The translations under genes and the position numbers were made by a program. Shown in pieces: positions 1 to 8,066 of a stretch of DNA of 64,000 bases. The stretch lies in assembly GCA_023453795.1 (NCBI GenBank), contig JAEXSP010000015.1:138879-202878 (forward strand), written 5' to 3'. This DNA is from Bacillota bacterium. GTDB lineage: Bacteria > Bacillota > Clostridia > Acetivibrionales > JAEXSP01. The number at the start of each line of letters is the position of its first letter. Positions within the stretch are counted from its first letter, which is position 1. The notes beneath the pieces are model-generated. The model was not told the origin of the DNA. It saw only the letters and a program-made list of their open reading frames with translations, and did not search any database.

Positions 1-38
1 CTTATAACGGAAAAGATCCGGGTGATAAAATCAAATTC

Positions 39-479
39 ATGTCGGAAGCTTTGAAGGAAGCACGGAAGGCTTACGAAAAAGATGAGGCGCCAATTGGCGC
101 TGTAATTGTCAGTGAGGGTAAAGTGATTTCCCGAGGCCATAATGAAAGGGAAACCAAGCAAGACTCCACATTGCATGCGGAAATATCAGCAATTAAAAAA
201 GCCTGCAGGAAGCTTGGTACATGGCGGTTAACCGACTGTGACATGTATGTGACTCTTGAACCGTGTACAATGTGTGCAGGGGCAATCGTACAGTCAAGAA
301 TCCGCAAGGTTTACATCGGCGCTCCAGACCCGAAGGCCGGTGCGGCAGGTTCCGTAATCAATGTACTTCAGGTTGAAAAGTTCAACCATAAGGTTGTCGC
401 AGAGTACGGCATACTCGAAGAGGAATGTTCCTCTATTCTGAAGGAATTCTTCAGAGAGTTAAGATGTAGAAAGAAATAG
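39..479 (+). CDS. tadA: tRNA-specific adenosine deaminase TadA (5' end probably outside window)
   Basis: Zinc-dependent deaminase that converts A34 to inosine in the anticodon of tRNA-Arg(ACG). The zinc and catalytic motifs are visible: HAE near residue 46 and PCTMCAG near residue 75. The C-terminal FFRELR motif is typical of the bacterial enzyme. The first in-frame ATG is at 39, but it has no good ribosome site. The frame stays open to the window edge, and the residues before it (KIKF then MSEALKEA) match the usual N-terminus, so translation very likely starts upstream of this window. It stops 12 nt before the tRNA-Ser gene on the same strand. Confidence 0.93.
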   Translation: MSEALKEARKAYEKDEAPIGAVIVSEGKVISRGHNERETKQDSTLHAEISAIKKACRKLGTWRLTDCDMYVTLEPCTMCAGAIVQSRIRKVYIGAPDPKAGAAGSVINVLQVEKFNHKVVAEYGILEEECSSILKEFFRELRCRKK

Positions 480-491
480 TTTTTTATATAC

Positions 492-580
492 GGAGAGGTA
501 TCGAAGTGGTCATAACGGGGCTGACTCGAAATCAGTTTGTCGGAAACGGCACGCGGGTTCGAATCCCGCCCTCTCCGCCA
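492..580 (+). tRNA. tRNA-Ser (anticodon CGA)
   Basis: Acceptor arms 492-498 and 570-576 pair perfectly, with discriminator G577 and an encoded CCA at 578-580. The anticodon loop reads CTCGAAA, giving CGA. A long variable arm (about 538-552) marks it as a class II serine tRNA. Its 3' 58 bases (523-580) recur at 2644-2701, so this gene is the intact tRNA at one end of a tRNA-integrated element. Confidence 0.95.
523..580 (+). repeat. Left attachment-type repeat inside tRNA-Ser
   Basis: These 58 bases run from the anticodon stem to the CCA end of tRNA-Ser. They match 2644-2701 with one mismatch (T536 versus C2657). This is the usual geometry of an integrase att core at a tRNA 3' end, with the tRNA regenerated at one junction and a fragment left at the other. 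Confidence 0.85.
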
Positions 581-701
581 TTTTTGGGACATCAGGACTT
601 GAACTATGAGGTTTGGGTCCTTTTGTTTTGTAAAATTTTGTGTTATTATTTATGCATTATATAAGTGAAAAATACACTATTTAATAGATATAGGAGAAAA
701 T

Positions 702-803
702 ATGAGTGAGGTTGTTAATGAAGCATTGCTTGAAATGTATTTTTTACAAGCATTAATCAAAAACCAGGAGCCGTGCAGCATGATATTCTCCATAACCGCA
801 TAG
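702..803 (+). pseudogene. Short ORF, possibly the 5' stub of a lost element gene
   Basis: A 33-codon reading frame begins at an ATG with a good AGGAG site five bases upstream (692-696). The first ~22 residues (MSEVVNEALLEMYFLQALIK onward) are helix-like, and the remainder looks unrelated. This would fit a gene truncated by deletion near 770. It could also be a genuine small protein. No family is recognised. Confidence 0.3.
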
Positions 804-846
804 GTTGGTCTTGTCTATCCCGTCATGGCCACCTCCTTCAGGGCAT

Positions 847-870
847 GAAAAAACCGCCCCGAAGGGCGGC
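847..870 (-). terminator. Rho-independent terminator of the 951-2240 gene
   Basis: A six-pair GC stem (854-859 with 864-869) and tetraloop are followed on the minus strand by six T (848-853). It lies 80 nt past the stop codon of the regulator gene. Confidence 0.85.
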
Positions 871-950
871 AGAATTATGAATTTCATCTTAATACAAACA
901 AAAAATACAACGACTTTATGATAAACTACTACACTTTTTACGACGACTTT

Positions 951-2240
951 CTATCTGATAAAGTACCGGACAGATCTCGCCATGCCGGATTTTTTGATCT
1001 TCCTTTCCTCAAGTAACTCGTTTATTAGCTTGAGCGCAAGTTGTTTGGTAATAGATAAACTTGACTCTATATCCTTACGAGACAGGTCTCCTTTATCAGT
1101 AATAAGCCTCAATATTTCCTGCTTCTGTTCCTCTTCTGAAAGAACGGCTATATGAGCTGTAAGTTTCGGAAGCGTAATAAGGAAGGAGGCTGGGGCAGGT
1201 TGTATTTTAGGTTTGCGCAATGTTTCCGAATAACTTTCGAAGATTTTTTTAATGCCGGTACCATAGCTTTCAATTAACTCCAAACGGTAAAAAACATCAG
1301 CGATAATGGGATTGCGCGGTTGAGACACGCCATTCATAATATCAATCACGGTTATCCCTTTAACAAGTCCCCCTATGGACACAAACTCCATGCGATCCTC
1401 ATACACGTTAATGATGATGCTTCCCGAATAATCATAGTCTCTATGAATGACAGCATTAAGCAAAGCCTCACGGATTGCCTCCGGAGGATAATCCGGATGA
1501 TCAATCCTTTTAAGACCGTCAAAAGTGGAGTTTTGATTGTTGCTCAAGTTCACATATTCATAAGCCTCGTCCATTTGCTTAAGGATAGAGCCGAAAAATT
1601 CTTTGCGGGCTTTAAACTTGGTTTTCCCTGTTCCTTCGTAGACGGCGCATTTGATGCTATGCTCACATTGGTCGGACAGAAGCAGCGCCGCATTGGTATA
1701 ATATCCATCGGCGTCTATCAGCTTGAGCGTGCGGCGATTCTGCTGTGTAAAAGGAAGCCCCGCGTCCGCAAAATATTTTTCCGTATAAGAAAAGGTCAAA
1801 TCCTGATTCAGGCAGCGTGATTTATCAAAAGCCATGCCATCACTTTCACGCAGCATCTGACGGATTGCTTCATCCGTTGCAGGCACGGATGACACCCCAT
1901 GCCGGACAAAGACGCCGCTGGGTTTCAGTCCTTTATCCGAAAGATGGTAAGGCCGTTTCACCCCGCGCAGAACGGTAATGCGGATAATCTTTGCACCGTC
2001 TTCGTCCATCGCTTCGATGGAGGTGTACGCCGTTAAATCGGGCTTAATCCCATCTCGAATCATATTACCGATTTGCGCCATCACTTCATCCGGATTCGAT
2101 ACGCCAACCGCTTGACCGTTATTATCAATGCCTATATAAATTGTTCCGCCATCGGTATTAGCCAAGGCGACAACTTCTTTTTTGAAATCGGCATTTACTT
2201 CGCTTTTAAGCTCAACCGTTGCGCTCTCCTCATATTTCAT
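951..2240 (-). CDS. AlbA_2 (Schlafen-type) / HATPase_c_4 transcriptional regulator or RecG-like protein
   Basis: About 429 residues. The N-terminal ~125 residues match the AlbA_2 DNA-binding domain (ESATVELKSE, then ANTDGGTIYIGID). The middle carries the GHKL-like HATPase_c_4 region (EAIREALLNAVIHRDY, then ESYGTGIKKI). The C-terminus has a winged-helix-like segment (residues ~370-429). The ATG at 2240 is chosen because GGAGG lies 8 nt upstream; the TTG at 2255 overlaps that ribosome site. It is the only intact gene in the tRNA-Ser element and is preceded by an array of TAACGAT boxes, suggesting autoregulation. Related proteins are common in mobile elements and next to defence genes. The target and ligand are unknown. 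Confidence 0.82.
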   Translation of the reverse strand: MKYEESATVELKSEVNADFKKEVVALANTDGGTIYIGIDNNGQAVGVSNPDEVMAQIGNMIRDGIKPDLTAYTSIEAMDEDGAKIIRITVLRGVKRPYHLSDKGLKPSGVFVRHGVSSVPATDEAIRQMLRESDGMAFDKSRCLNQDLTFSYTEKYFADAGLPFTQQNRRTLKLIDADGYYTNAALLLSDQCEHSIKCAVYEGTGKTKFKARKEFFGSILKQMDEAYEYVNLSNNQNSTFDGLKRIDHPDYPPEAIREALLNAVIHRDYDYSGSIIINVYEDRMEFVSIGGLVKGITVIDIMNGVSQPRNPIIADVFYRLELIESYGTGIKKIFESYSETLRKPKIQPAPASFLITLPKLTAHIAVLSEEEQKQEILRLITDKGDLSRKDIESSLSITKQLALKLINELLEERKIKKSGMARSVRYFIR

Positions 2241-2256
2241 AACAAAAACCTCCAAA

Positions 2257-2409
2257 ATCGTTATGTATCGTTACAATCGTAATTATATAACGATTCTATA
2301 ACGATTACAAGATAAATCGCTAATTTATCAAGGTTTCTGGGCGATTTTCCATCGTCAAAAATCGACGATAGACAAGCAAAATCGTTTTAATCGTTATGAG
2401 AAAACGATA
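2257..2409. promoter_or_regulatory. Iterated ATCGTTA/TAACGAT boxes upstream of the AlbA_2 regulator
   Basis: The heptamer ATCGTTA or its complement occurs at 2257, 2267, 2288, 2299 and 2390, with near matches at about 2276, 2381 and 2403. The first five boxes start about 9-12 bp apart, close to one helical turn, and begin right behind the regulator's ribosome site. This is best read as a cooperative operator. A small iteron array is an alternative. Confidence 0.6.
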
Positions 2410-2643
2410 TTTATGACGATTCGCTGACATCAAACCATACGATGTGATATAATGCTTTCATAAGAGACTCAATGCTAACGCCCTGCTAACAAATATACGC
2501 AAAACATTCTTTTGTTAGCATTTTTTTCAAAGCCACCCACTGCAAGGACGACAGCCCTTAAGCCCGCACTGTTGAGCCATTTCCCCCGCTCCACCAAGCA
2601 CCCAAACGCACCCCAAAATCCCCCGCGAATCCTCAATATCAAC

Positions 2644-2701
2644 GACTCGAAATCAGCTTGTCGGAAACGGCACGCGGGTTCGAATCCCGCCCTCTCCGCC
2701 A
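2644..2701 (+). repeat. Right attachment-type repeat (tRNA-Ser 3' fragment)
   Basis: Copy of tRNA-Ser positions 523-580 with a single mismatch. The 5' half of the tRNA is absent, so this is not a functional gene. Confidence 0.85.
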
Positions 2702-2772
2702 ACCGGGAATTATAAGAACACCGTATTTTTCAATGGTGGATTTGCCGTGATAGTGTTTTATAATCCAACAAA

Positions 2773-2822
2773 AAAAGAGTGGTTAAGGTTTATACCTTGC
2801 CACTCTTTCTGTTTGATTTTTG
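2773..2822 (+). terminator. Hairpin terminator, probably the original tRNA-Ser terminator
   Basis: Stem 2775-2782 with 2800-2807 plus an inner stem 2785-2789 with 2794-2798, followed by T-rich sequence. An A-run precedes it, so it may act in both directions. No plus-strand gene other than the tRNA fragment precedes it. The rest of 2823-3038 shows only AT-rich sequence with small GCGAA/TTCGC inverted repeats. Confidence 0.6.
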
Positions 2823-3038
2823 TTATAAATATAGCGAAGCAACCTAAAAAGGAATAATTCGCTGGTTTTTATAGCGAAGAAAATCTGCAAAATCAGGAAA
2901 TTATGGTTTGTTTGAACAAACTACTACGAGTGCTTATAATATACGGATTTATTTACTTCGCCGTTTTAATCTCCTTGTAATATATGTAACTTATGCTGTA
3001 ACTATAGTAAATCAAACCCTTGAAACGTGACCTAAGAT

Positions 3039-3656
3039 TTACATTTCCAACTTTAGCCACAAAGCGGGCCGAACGCCGCCTGCGCAAAAACCATCGCTGA
3101 TGTTACCTTTCAATATATTGTTGCCTTGAATACCTATATCGCCGTTACCGTGGATGTACGCGGCTTTTACATTCACGCGGCCGGGCGACCGAAGCCACCA
3201 CCAAGTATGCCAATCTTTACCTTCAAGTCCTGCTATTCGCTTACTGTTGTTTTCATCTTTTCTTTCAAACCAATATCTTTGATTTTTTCCCCGGTTGTAC
3301 AGTATTGAACTGCTATCACCGAAGTAATGGCATACTACTTCCTCAATACTTAACAAGAATATGCTGTCTTGCGTATCTGCTCCGCCTTTTGAACCATACC
3401 ACTGATTGTCAGAATTTTTATTTAATACAGAAATTATTCTTGATTTATCAGTTGCGGTGAATTTGTCATAAAATTCACTGTTAAGATATTTTCTTAACGA
3501 GCAGTCAGCCCATGTTATATCTCTATATGCGTCATGGTAAGCACGCTGTTCTATAATAAATTCGGTTATAATCAAAGCCATATTGTTTTGTATGTCAAGA
3601 ATGCGCCAGTTATAGCCGCCAAATGATACTGTCGAGCCGATTTTAAAATCATCCAT
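3039..3656 (-). CDS. DUF6273 domain protein
   Basis: 205 residues from the ATG at 3656, which has AAGGAG eight bases upstream. Longer upstream readings lack a ribosome site. The C-terminal half has the hallmark pattern of DUF6273 proteins: WWWLRSPG, then a glycine-rich stretch, then GGVRPALWLK. The N-terminal part (FGGYNWRILDIQ) is the matching start of the domain. These proteins are common in Firmicutes and of unknown function. There is no signal peptide or membrane segment. It stands alone. Confidence 0.8.
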   Translation of the reverse strand: MDDFKIGSTVSFGGYNWRILDIQNNMALIITEFIIEQRAYHDAYRDITWADCSLRKYLNSEFYDKFTATDKSRIISVLNKNSDNQWYGSKGGADTQDSIFLLSIEEVVCHYFGDSSSILYNRGKNQRYWFERKDENNSKRIAGLEGKDWHTWWWLRSPGRVNVKAAYIHGNGDIGIQGNNILKGNISDGFCAGGVRPALWLKLEM

Positions 3657-3868
3657 TTTGTTTCTCCTTAATAGGTAACAGCAAATAATCTCATTTCTTT
3701 TCAATATTTTGATTGTAAAGTGCGACGGTGTCAGAGTCAATAGGTTTATACAAAAACCCGTTATAACTCCAACACAGATAACATTTTTACCCTAATATGT
3801 TCTAATTACATCTTCTTTATTGTCAGTTGATGGCGCATTGAGTCCAATACTCGCATGCATTAGTTTTA

Positions 3869-3897
3869 TTGTCAAATTTCAAGCTTGCTGGTATCAT
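3869..3897 (+). promoter_or_regulatory. Candidate promoter of the TetM-like/NYN gene
   Basis: TTGTCA (3869-3874), a 17-bp spacer and TATCAT (3892-3897). The predicted leader to the start codon is about 70 nt. Otherwise 3657-3976 shows no gene. Confidence 0.45.
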
Positions 3898-3976
3898 ATA
3901 ATGAAGGAACCTGCATAAGGGCCTTATCAGGCTGTGTTTCAGAATAAAGAAAAAGAATGAAAGATATGATATAAGT

Positions 3977-6625
3977 ATGAAAAAACTTGTCATTGGAATA
4001 TTGGCTCATGTAGATGCAGGCAAGACGACATTATCCGAGAGCATGCTTTATTTGAGCGGTAAAATTGGAAAATTAGGAAGAGTGGACAATAAGGATGCCT
4101 ACCTTGATACCTATGAGCTTGAAAGGGCAAGAGGAATCACCATTTTCTCCAAACAAGCCATATTGGATATAGGAGAGACTCAGGTCACCTTACTGGATAC
4201 CCCGGGACATGTTGATTTTTCAGCTGAAACTGAGAGAACACTTCAGGTGCTGGACTATGCCATTTTAGTGATAAGCGGTGCGGACGGCGTGCAGGGCCAT
4301 ACCGTAACATTGTGGCGTCTGCTTGACATGTACCGGATTCCTGTTTTTTTGTTCGTGAATAAGATGGATCAGAGCGGGACGGATAAGGACAAGTTATTAA
4401 AAGAAATTAAAAAGCAGCTGGGTGATGGCTGCATTGAATTCGGGCAGGTTCATACGGACAGCTTTTACGACCAATTGGCCATGTGTGATGAAACAATGCT
4501 GGAAGCTTATCTGGAAACAGGACATGTTGAAGCGGAGCACATTAAAAAGGCTGTCAGGGAGCGCAAAATATTTCCCTGCTTTTTCGGTTCAGCTTTAAAG
4601 CTGGAGGGCATAGAACAGTTTATGCAGGGTATTGCAGGCTATGCCGACGCACCCCGCTATCCCGATGAATTCGGGGCCAAAATCTTCAAGCTAACTCGGG
4701 ACGAGCAAGGTAACCGTCTTACCCATATGAAGCTTACAGGCGGAAAATTGAAGGTGAAGGATGTCTTAACAAATGGCAGCTGGGAAGAGAAAGTTAATCA
4801 AATCCGTTTATATTCCGGGCAAAAATTTCAGGCAGTTAATGACATAGAGGCAGGTTCTGTATTTGCAGTAACAGGGCTCAGCCAAACCAGGCCCGGGGAA
4901 GGCCTTGGAACGGAGAAAGCATCAAACGCACCTGTTTTGGAGCCTGTTCTCTCCTATCAGATCATACTTCCGGAAGGCTGCGATCCAAGGGCGATGCTTC
5001 CCAAACTCCGTCAAATTGAAGAAGAAGAACCGGAGCTTCATATTGCCTGGGATGAGCAGCTGCAGGAAATTCAGGCACAGATCATGGGGGATGTACAGAT
5101 TGAAATTCTGCAGAGTATAATACAAAGCCGTTTTGGAACTAAGATAACCTTCGATGCCGGAAGGATTGTATATAAAGAGACAATCGCCAATATTGCAGAA
5201 GGGGTGGGACACTTTGAACCTCTTCGGCATTATGCAGAGGTTCACTTGTTGCTGGAGGCGGGTGAGCCGGGAAGCGGACTTCAGTTCGGAGTTGAATGCA
5301 GTGAGGATTTGTTGGGCAAAAGCTGGCAAAGGCTTATTTTAACGCATCTGGAGGAAAAAGCACATAAGGGTGTTCTGACTGGTTCAGCGATTACAGATAT
5401 GAAAATCACTTTGGTCTCCGGCAAAGCTCACAATAAGCATACAGAAGGCGGCGACTTCAGAGAGGCTACTTACCGTGCGGTTCGTCAGGGCTTAAAGGAA
5501 GCGGAATCCATATTGTTGGAGCCTTATTATGCCTTTCAACTGGAATTGCCTGAGAAAATGGTCGGAAGAGCTATGACCGATATCGAGAAAATGCACGGCA
5601 CTTGTAAAATATCACAGACCGATGGCGAAACGGCGGTTCTTGAGGGCTGTGCCCCTGTTATCACCATGAGGAATTATCAAAAAGAGGTAACTGCCTATAC
5701 CAAAGGTCTCGGCAGACTTTTTTGTACATTAAAAGGGTATGAACCATGTCATAATGCGGAAGAGGTAATAGAAAGCATCGGGTATGATTCCGAAAAAGAC
5801 TTCGGAAATCCGACCGGTTCTGTATTCTGCACACATGGGGCAAGCTTTTTCGTGGGTTGGGATGAGGTAAAGGAGCATATGCATGTGGAAAGCTTTCTAC
5901 AGGATAAAAACGGTTTTTCCGAGGAAATAATACCAAACCATGCCTCATACTCGGAGGAAAGGCATATCAGTATAGATGAAATTGACCAAATTTTTAACAA
6001 CACCTTTTATGCAAACCAGGGGAAGAAGACTATCTGGAAGAGAAGCAAAACAGTCCGCGACAGTTATTATGAACCGTCTGCCAACATCAGCAGACAGAGG
6101 GAAATCTTAGAACAGTATCTCCTTGTGGATGGCTATAATGTGATTCACGCATGGCCTGAGTTAAGGGGGCTTACAGATGATAACATGGACGCTGCCAGAA
6201 TGAAATTGCTTGATTGTCTAAGTAATTATCAGGGTATCAAAAAATGTCAGATCATCGTTGTGTTCGATGCTTACCGTGTTGAAGGTCATCCGGAGGAAGT
6301 AATCGAATACCATAATATCCATGTGGTATATACCAGAGAAGCTCAAACCGCTGACGAGTATATAGAAAAATTCGCTCATGACAATCAAAAGAAATATCAC
6401 ATCACGGTTGCGACGTCAGACGGTTTACAACAGATTATTATAAGAGGCGCAGGATGCTCCCTGTTATCTGCCAGAGAATTGAAGGCTGAGGTTGACGGGG
6501 CCAATCAGAGATTAAGGCAGGAATATCAGGGAAAAATGGGTATCCACCGAAATCGTCTATCAGATGCATTGTCTCCGGAAGAAAAACAGCGGATGGAGGA
6601 ATCAACCGCAAGAGATGATGGATAA
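3977..6625 (+). CDS. TetM-like ribosomal-protection GTPase fused to a C-terminal NYN/YacP (Rae1-like) domain
   Basis: 882 residues. The N-terminal ~650 residues are an EF-G-like translation GTPase of the tetracycline-resistance ribosomal-protection type: P-loop AHVDAGKT 10-17, RGIT 52-55, DTPGH 74-78, NKMD 128-131, then domains II-V. Residues ~714-850 form a NYN nuclease domain like YacP/Rae1 (LLVDGYNVIHAW, VVFDAYRVEG, TADEYIEKFA, VATSDG), with the usual acidic residues present. YacP/Rae1 of Bacillus subtilis is a ribosome-associated endonuclease that cuts mRNA in the A site. The fusion therefore suggests a factor that binds the ribosome and cleaves mRNA, or clears stalled or antibiotic-bound ribosomes. 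That role is inference. Similar fusions are annotated in clostridia as translation factor GTPase family proteins. It is a single-gene unit. Confidence 0.9.
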   Translation: MKKLVIGILAHVDAGKTTLSESMLYLSGKIGKLGRVDNKDAYLDTYELERARGITIFSKQAILDIGETQVTLLDTPGHVDFSAETERTLQVLDYAILVISGADGVQGHTVTLWRLLDMYRIPVFLFVNKMDQSGTDKDKLLKEIKKQLGDGCIEFGQVHTDSFYDQLAMCDETMLEAYLETGHVEAEHIKKAVRERKIFPCFFGSALKLEGIEQFMQGIAGYADAPRYPDEFGAKIFKLTRDEQGNRLTHMKLTGGKLKVKDVLTNGSWEEKVNQIRLYSGQKFQAVNDIEAGSVFAVTGLSQTRPGEGLGTEKASNAPVLEPVLSYQIILPEGCDPRAMLPKLRQIEEEEPELHIAWDEQLQEIQAQIMGDVQIEILQSIIQSRFGTKITFDAGRIVYKETIANIAEGVGHFEPLRHYAEVHLLLEAGEPGSGLQFGVECSEDLLGKSWQRLILTHLEEKAHKGVLTGSAITDMKITLVSGKAHNKHTEGGDFREATYRAVRQGLKEAESILLEPYYAFQLELPEKMVGRAMTDIEKMHGTCKISQTDGETAVLEGCAPVITMRNYQKEVTAYTKGLGRLFCTLKGYEPCHNAEEVIESIGYDSEKDFGNPTGSVFCTHGASFFVGWDEVKEHMHVESFLQDKNGFSEEIIPNHASYSEERHISIDEIDQIFNNTFYANQGKKTIWKRSKTVRDSYYEPSANISRQREILEQYLLVDGYNVIHAWPELRGLTDDNMDAARMKLLDCLSNYQGIKKCQIIVVFDAYRVEGHPEEVIEYHNIHVVYTREAQTADEYIEKFAHDNQKKYHITVATSDGLQQIIIRGAGCSLLSARELKAEVDGANQRLRQEYQGKMGIHRNRLSDALSPEEKQRMEESTARDDG

Positions 6626-6784
6626 TCAACTTGACCTTTTATAAAAAATATGGCAGAATATTTCCGGCATCAGGTAAAATCGTTTAATTTTCAATTTAGC
6701 CACACTATTTATCCGGCAAGGATTTATTGCCTCTTATCCGATAAAATGATATTATAAATACATTAAATTTTTTTGGGAGCAGAC

Positions 6785-7204
6785 ATGATTAATTGCACGG
6801 ATGAGCCAAAAGGCTTTAAATTCAAACTGGATGTTGTTGAAAAATGTTGTGTGGCTGTTCTGTCGGCACTTCTTGTTGCATCAATTATCGGCAGGCACAC
6901 CAGTATTCTGCCGAATAGCTTTTTCTATGCCTCAGTAATAGTCGGTTTGTATTATTTCACGTGCTACAGGAAAAAGAACCTCTATGTGGCAATAGAAAAC
7001 CAGGTTATTACCATCTGGATGCCAATGTTTTTCACACCCAAAGAGATAACGCTCAAGGATATAACCAGGACTTCGGTATCCGATAAGAAAATTGAACTTT
7101 ATTACAGCTTCAATGGTTCAGAAAAAAAATCCACTATATATTCAATAATGCTGAAGGCTGAAGACTGGAAGGAGTTATCCGGGATTATCGGTTCATGGAG
7201 TTAA
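6785..7204 (+). CDS. Small membrane protein of unknown function
   Basis: 139 residues from the ATG at 6785, preceded by GGGAG (6775-6779). The upstream TTG overlaps that site and is unlikely. Two hydrophobic segments near residues 22-40 and 45-62 are followed by a soluble C-terminal part (ITIWMPMFFTPKEITLKDIT) resembling the PH-like domains of small bacterial membrane proteins. No family can be named with confidence. It ends tail-to-tail with the next gene, overlapping its stop codon by a few bases. Confidence 0.65.
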   Translation: MINCTDEPKGFKFKLDVVEKCCVAVLSALLVASIIGRHTSILPNSFFYASVIVGLYYFTCYRKKNLYVAIENQVITIWMPMFFTPKEITLKDITRTSVSDKKIELYYSFNGSEKKSTIYSIMLKAEDWKELSGIIGSWS

Positions 7205-7851
7205 TTGCTTTCTTTAACCATTTGCGGAATGTCCCAGGATGGTTCATCGCTTTTTATGACAAGCCACTTGTCAGCCCCATTCACAGTTGTCTTTTTTATT
7301 GTTATACTCTCTTTAGCCGAATATTTTGTTTTAGTTGAATCAGTTAAAATATAATCTATTTCATAATTATAAGCGCTATCGGAACTCTTGGCTTCCTTTA
7401 TTTTATAGCTTTCCACCCATGGGCTGGATACCCCCAGAACCCAGTTGAGTTCTTTATATTTCTGATATTGCTTCTGCCTCAATTCCGGAGATAGGATAGC
7501 ATACCTCAGCGCACCGTTTCTGGTCTTAGCCGATTCAGCATAAAGTGTTGCCGCACTTAATTTATTGTTAGGAGCTATTGCCCTTTCTAGTTGCTCCGCA
7601 CGTATTTTCTGTGCATCTACAATTTCAAACGAATTGGTTTTCCCGTCCCATTCAGTATTAGCCCCCAGCACTTCAGCTATCTGCTTTACAGAGCCTATAA
7701 CAGTACCATTATTTAGTTGTAAAGGAACTTCCGCCTTTGTCTCCTTATAATTAATTAACAATTTAATCCGGCTTCCGGCAAAAACTGTTCCCGCATATAA
7801 TGCAGGTATTAGTACTGCGATACCGACTAATGTCAGCCATCTTTTCTTCAT
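7201..7851 (-). CDS. Secreted stalk-domain (copper amine oxidase N-terminal-like) protein
   Basis: 216 residues. The signal peptide is MKKRWLTLVGIAVLIPALYA with a likely cut near residue 26. Residues ~28-75 (LLINYKETKAEVPLQLNNGT, then IAEVLGANTEWD) match the copper-amine-oxidase N-terminal repeat domain, a surface-protein module common in Firmicutes. It is not an enzyme domain. The remaining ~140 residues look like an NTF2/SnoaL-like fold (YKELNWVLGVSSPWVESYKI), which is a weak inference. Convergent with the small membrane protein. Confidence 0.7.
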   Translation of the reverse strand: MKKRWLTLVGIAVLIPALYAGTVFAGSRIKLLINYKETKAEVPLQLNNGTVIGSVKQIAEVLGANTEWDGKTNSFEIVDAQKIRAEQLERAIAPNNKLSAATLYAESAKTRNGALRYAILSPELRQKQYQKYKELNWVLGVSSPWVESYKIKEAKSSDSAYNYEIDYILTDSTKTKYSAKESITIKKTTVNGADKWLVIKSDEPSWDIPQMVKESN

Positions 7852-8066
7852 TAAATCACCCCTGATTATTTTGTTTCATCTGTAGATTAATATTCTTTTA
7901 GCTTAACACTTTAAGAAAACAAAATAGTTACGAAAAAGAAAAGAATAATTACAAAAGTGTTAATTTCTATTAACCAATAGAAAAATAATTCTGCATGAGC
8001 AGGAGACTGTAAAATTATGTCGAAATCATTAACTATATATATAATGCTGGTACAAAGGAGGTCATT

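Larger units (their letters stand above)
581..2701. mobile_element. Remnant tRNA-Ser-integrated element (about 2.1 kb)
   Basis: The segment lies between the intact tRNA-Ser and a second copy of its last 58 bases, a repeat period of 2121 bp. It carries one intact gene (AlbA_2/ATPase regulator), its terminator, an iterated operator-like region and a short truncated-looking ORF. No integrase or excisionase is recognisable, so it is either a decayed integrative element or a non-autonomous one mobilised in trans. A hairpin terminator at 2775-2807, just beyond the right repeat, would sit about 70 bp after the tRNA if the element were removed. This fits an insertion between tRNA-Ser and its own terminator. 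Confidence 0.72.

Noticed and set aside
2475..2715. Overlapping ORFs on both strands across the right tRNA-Ser fragment
   Set aside because: They read through the tRNA 3' copy and terminator-side sequence, have no ribosome site and show the well-known spurious tRNA-derived peptide pattern.
3977..6625. Calling this gene tet(M) or a tetracycline-resistance gene outright
   Set aside because: Sequence is only family-level similar and carries an extra NYN nuclease domain. Resistance cannot be inferred.
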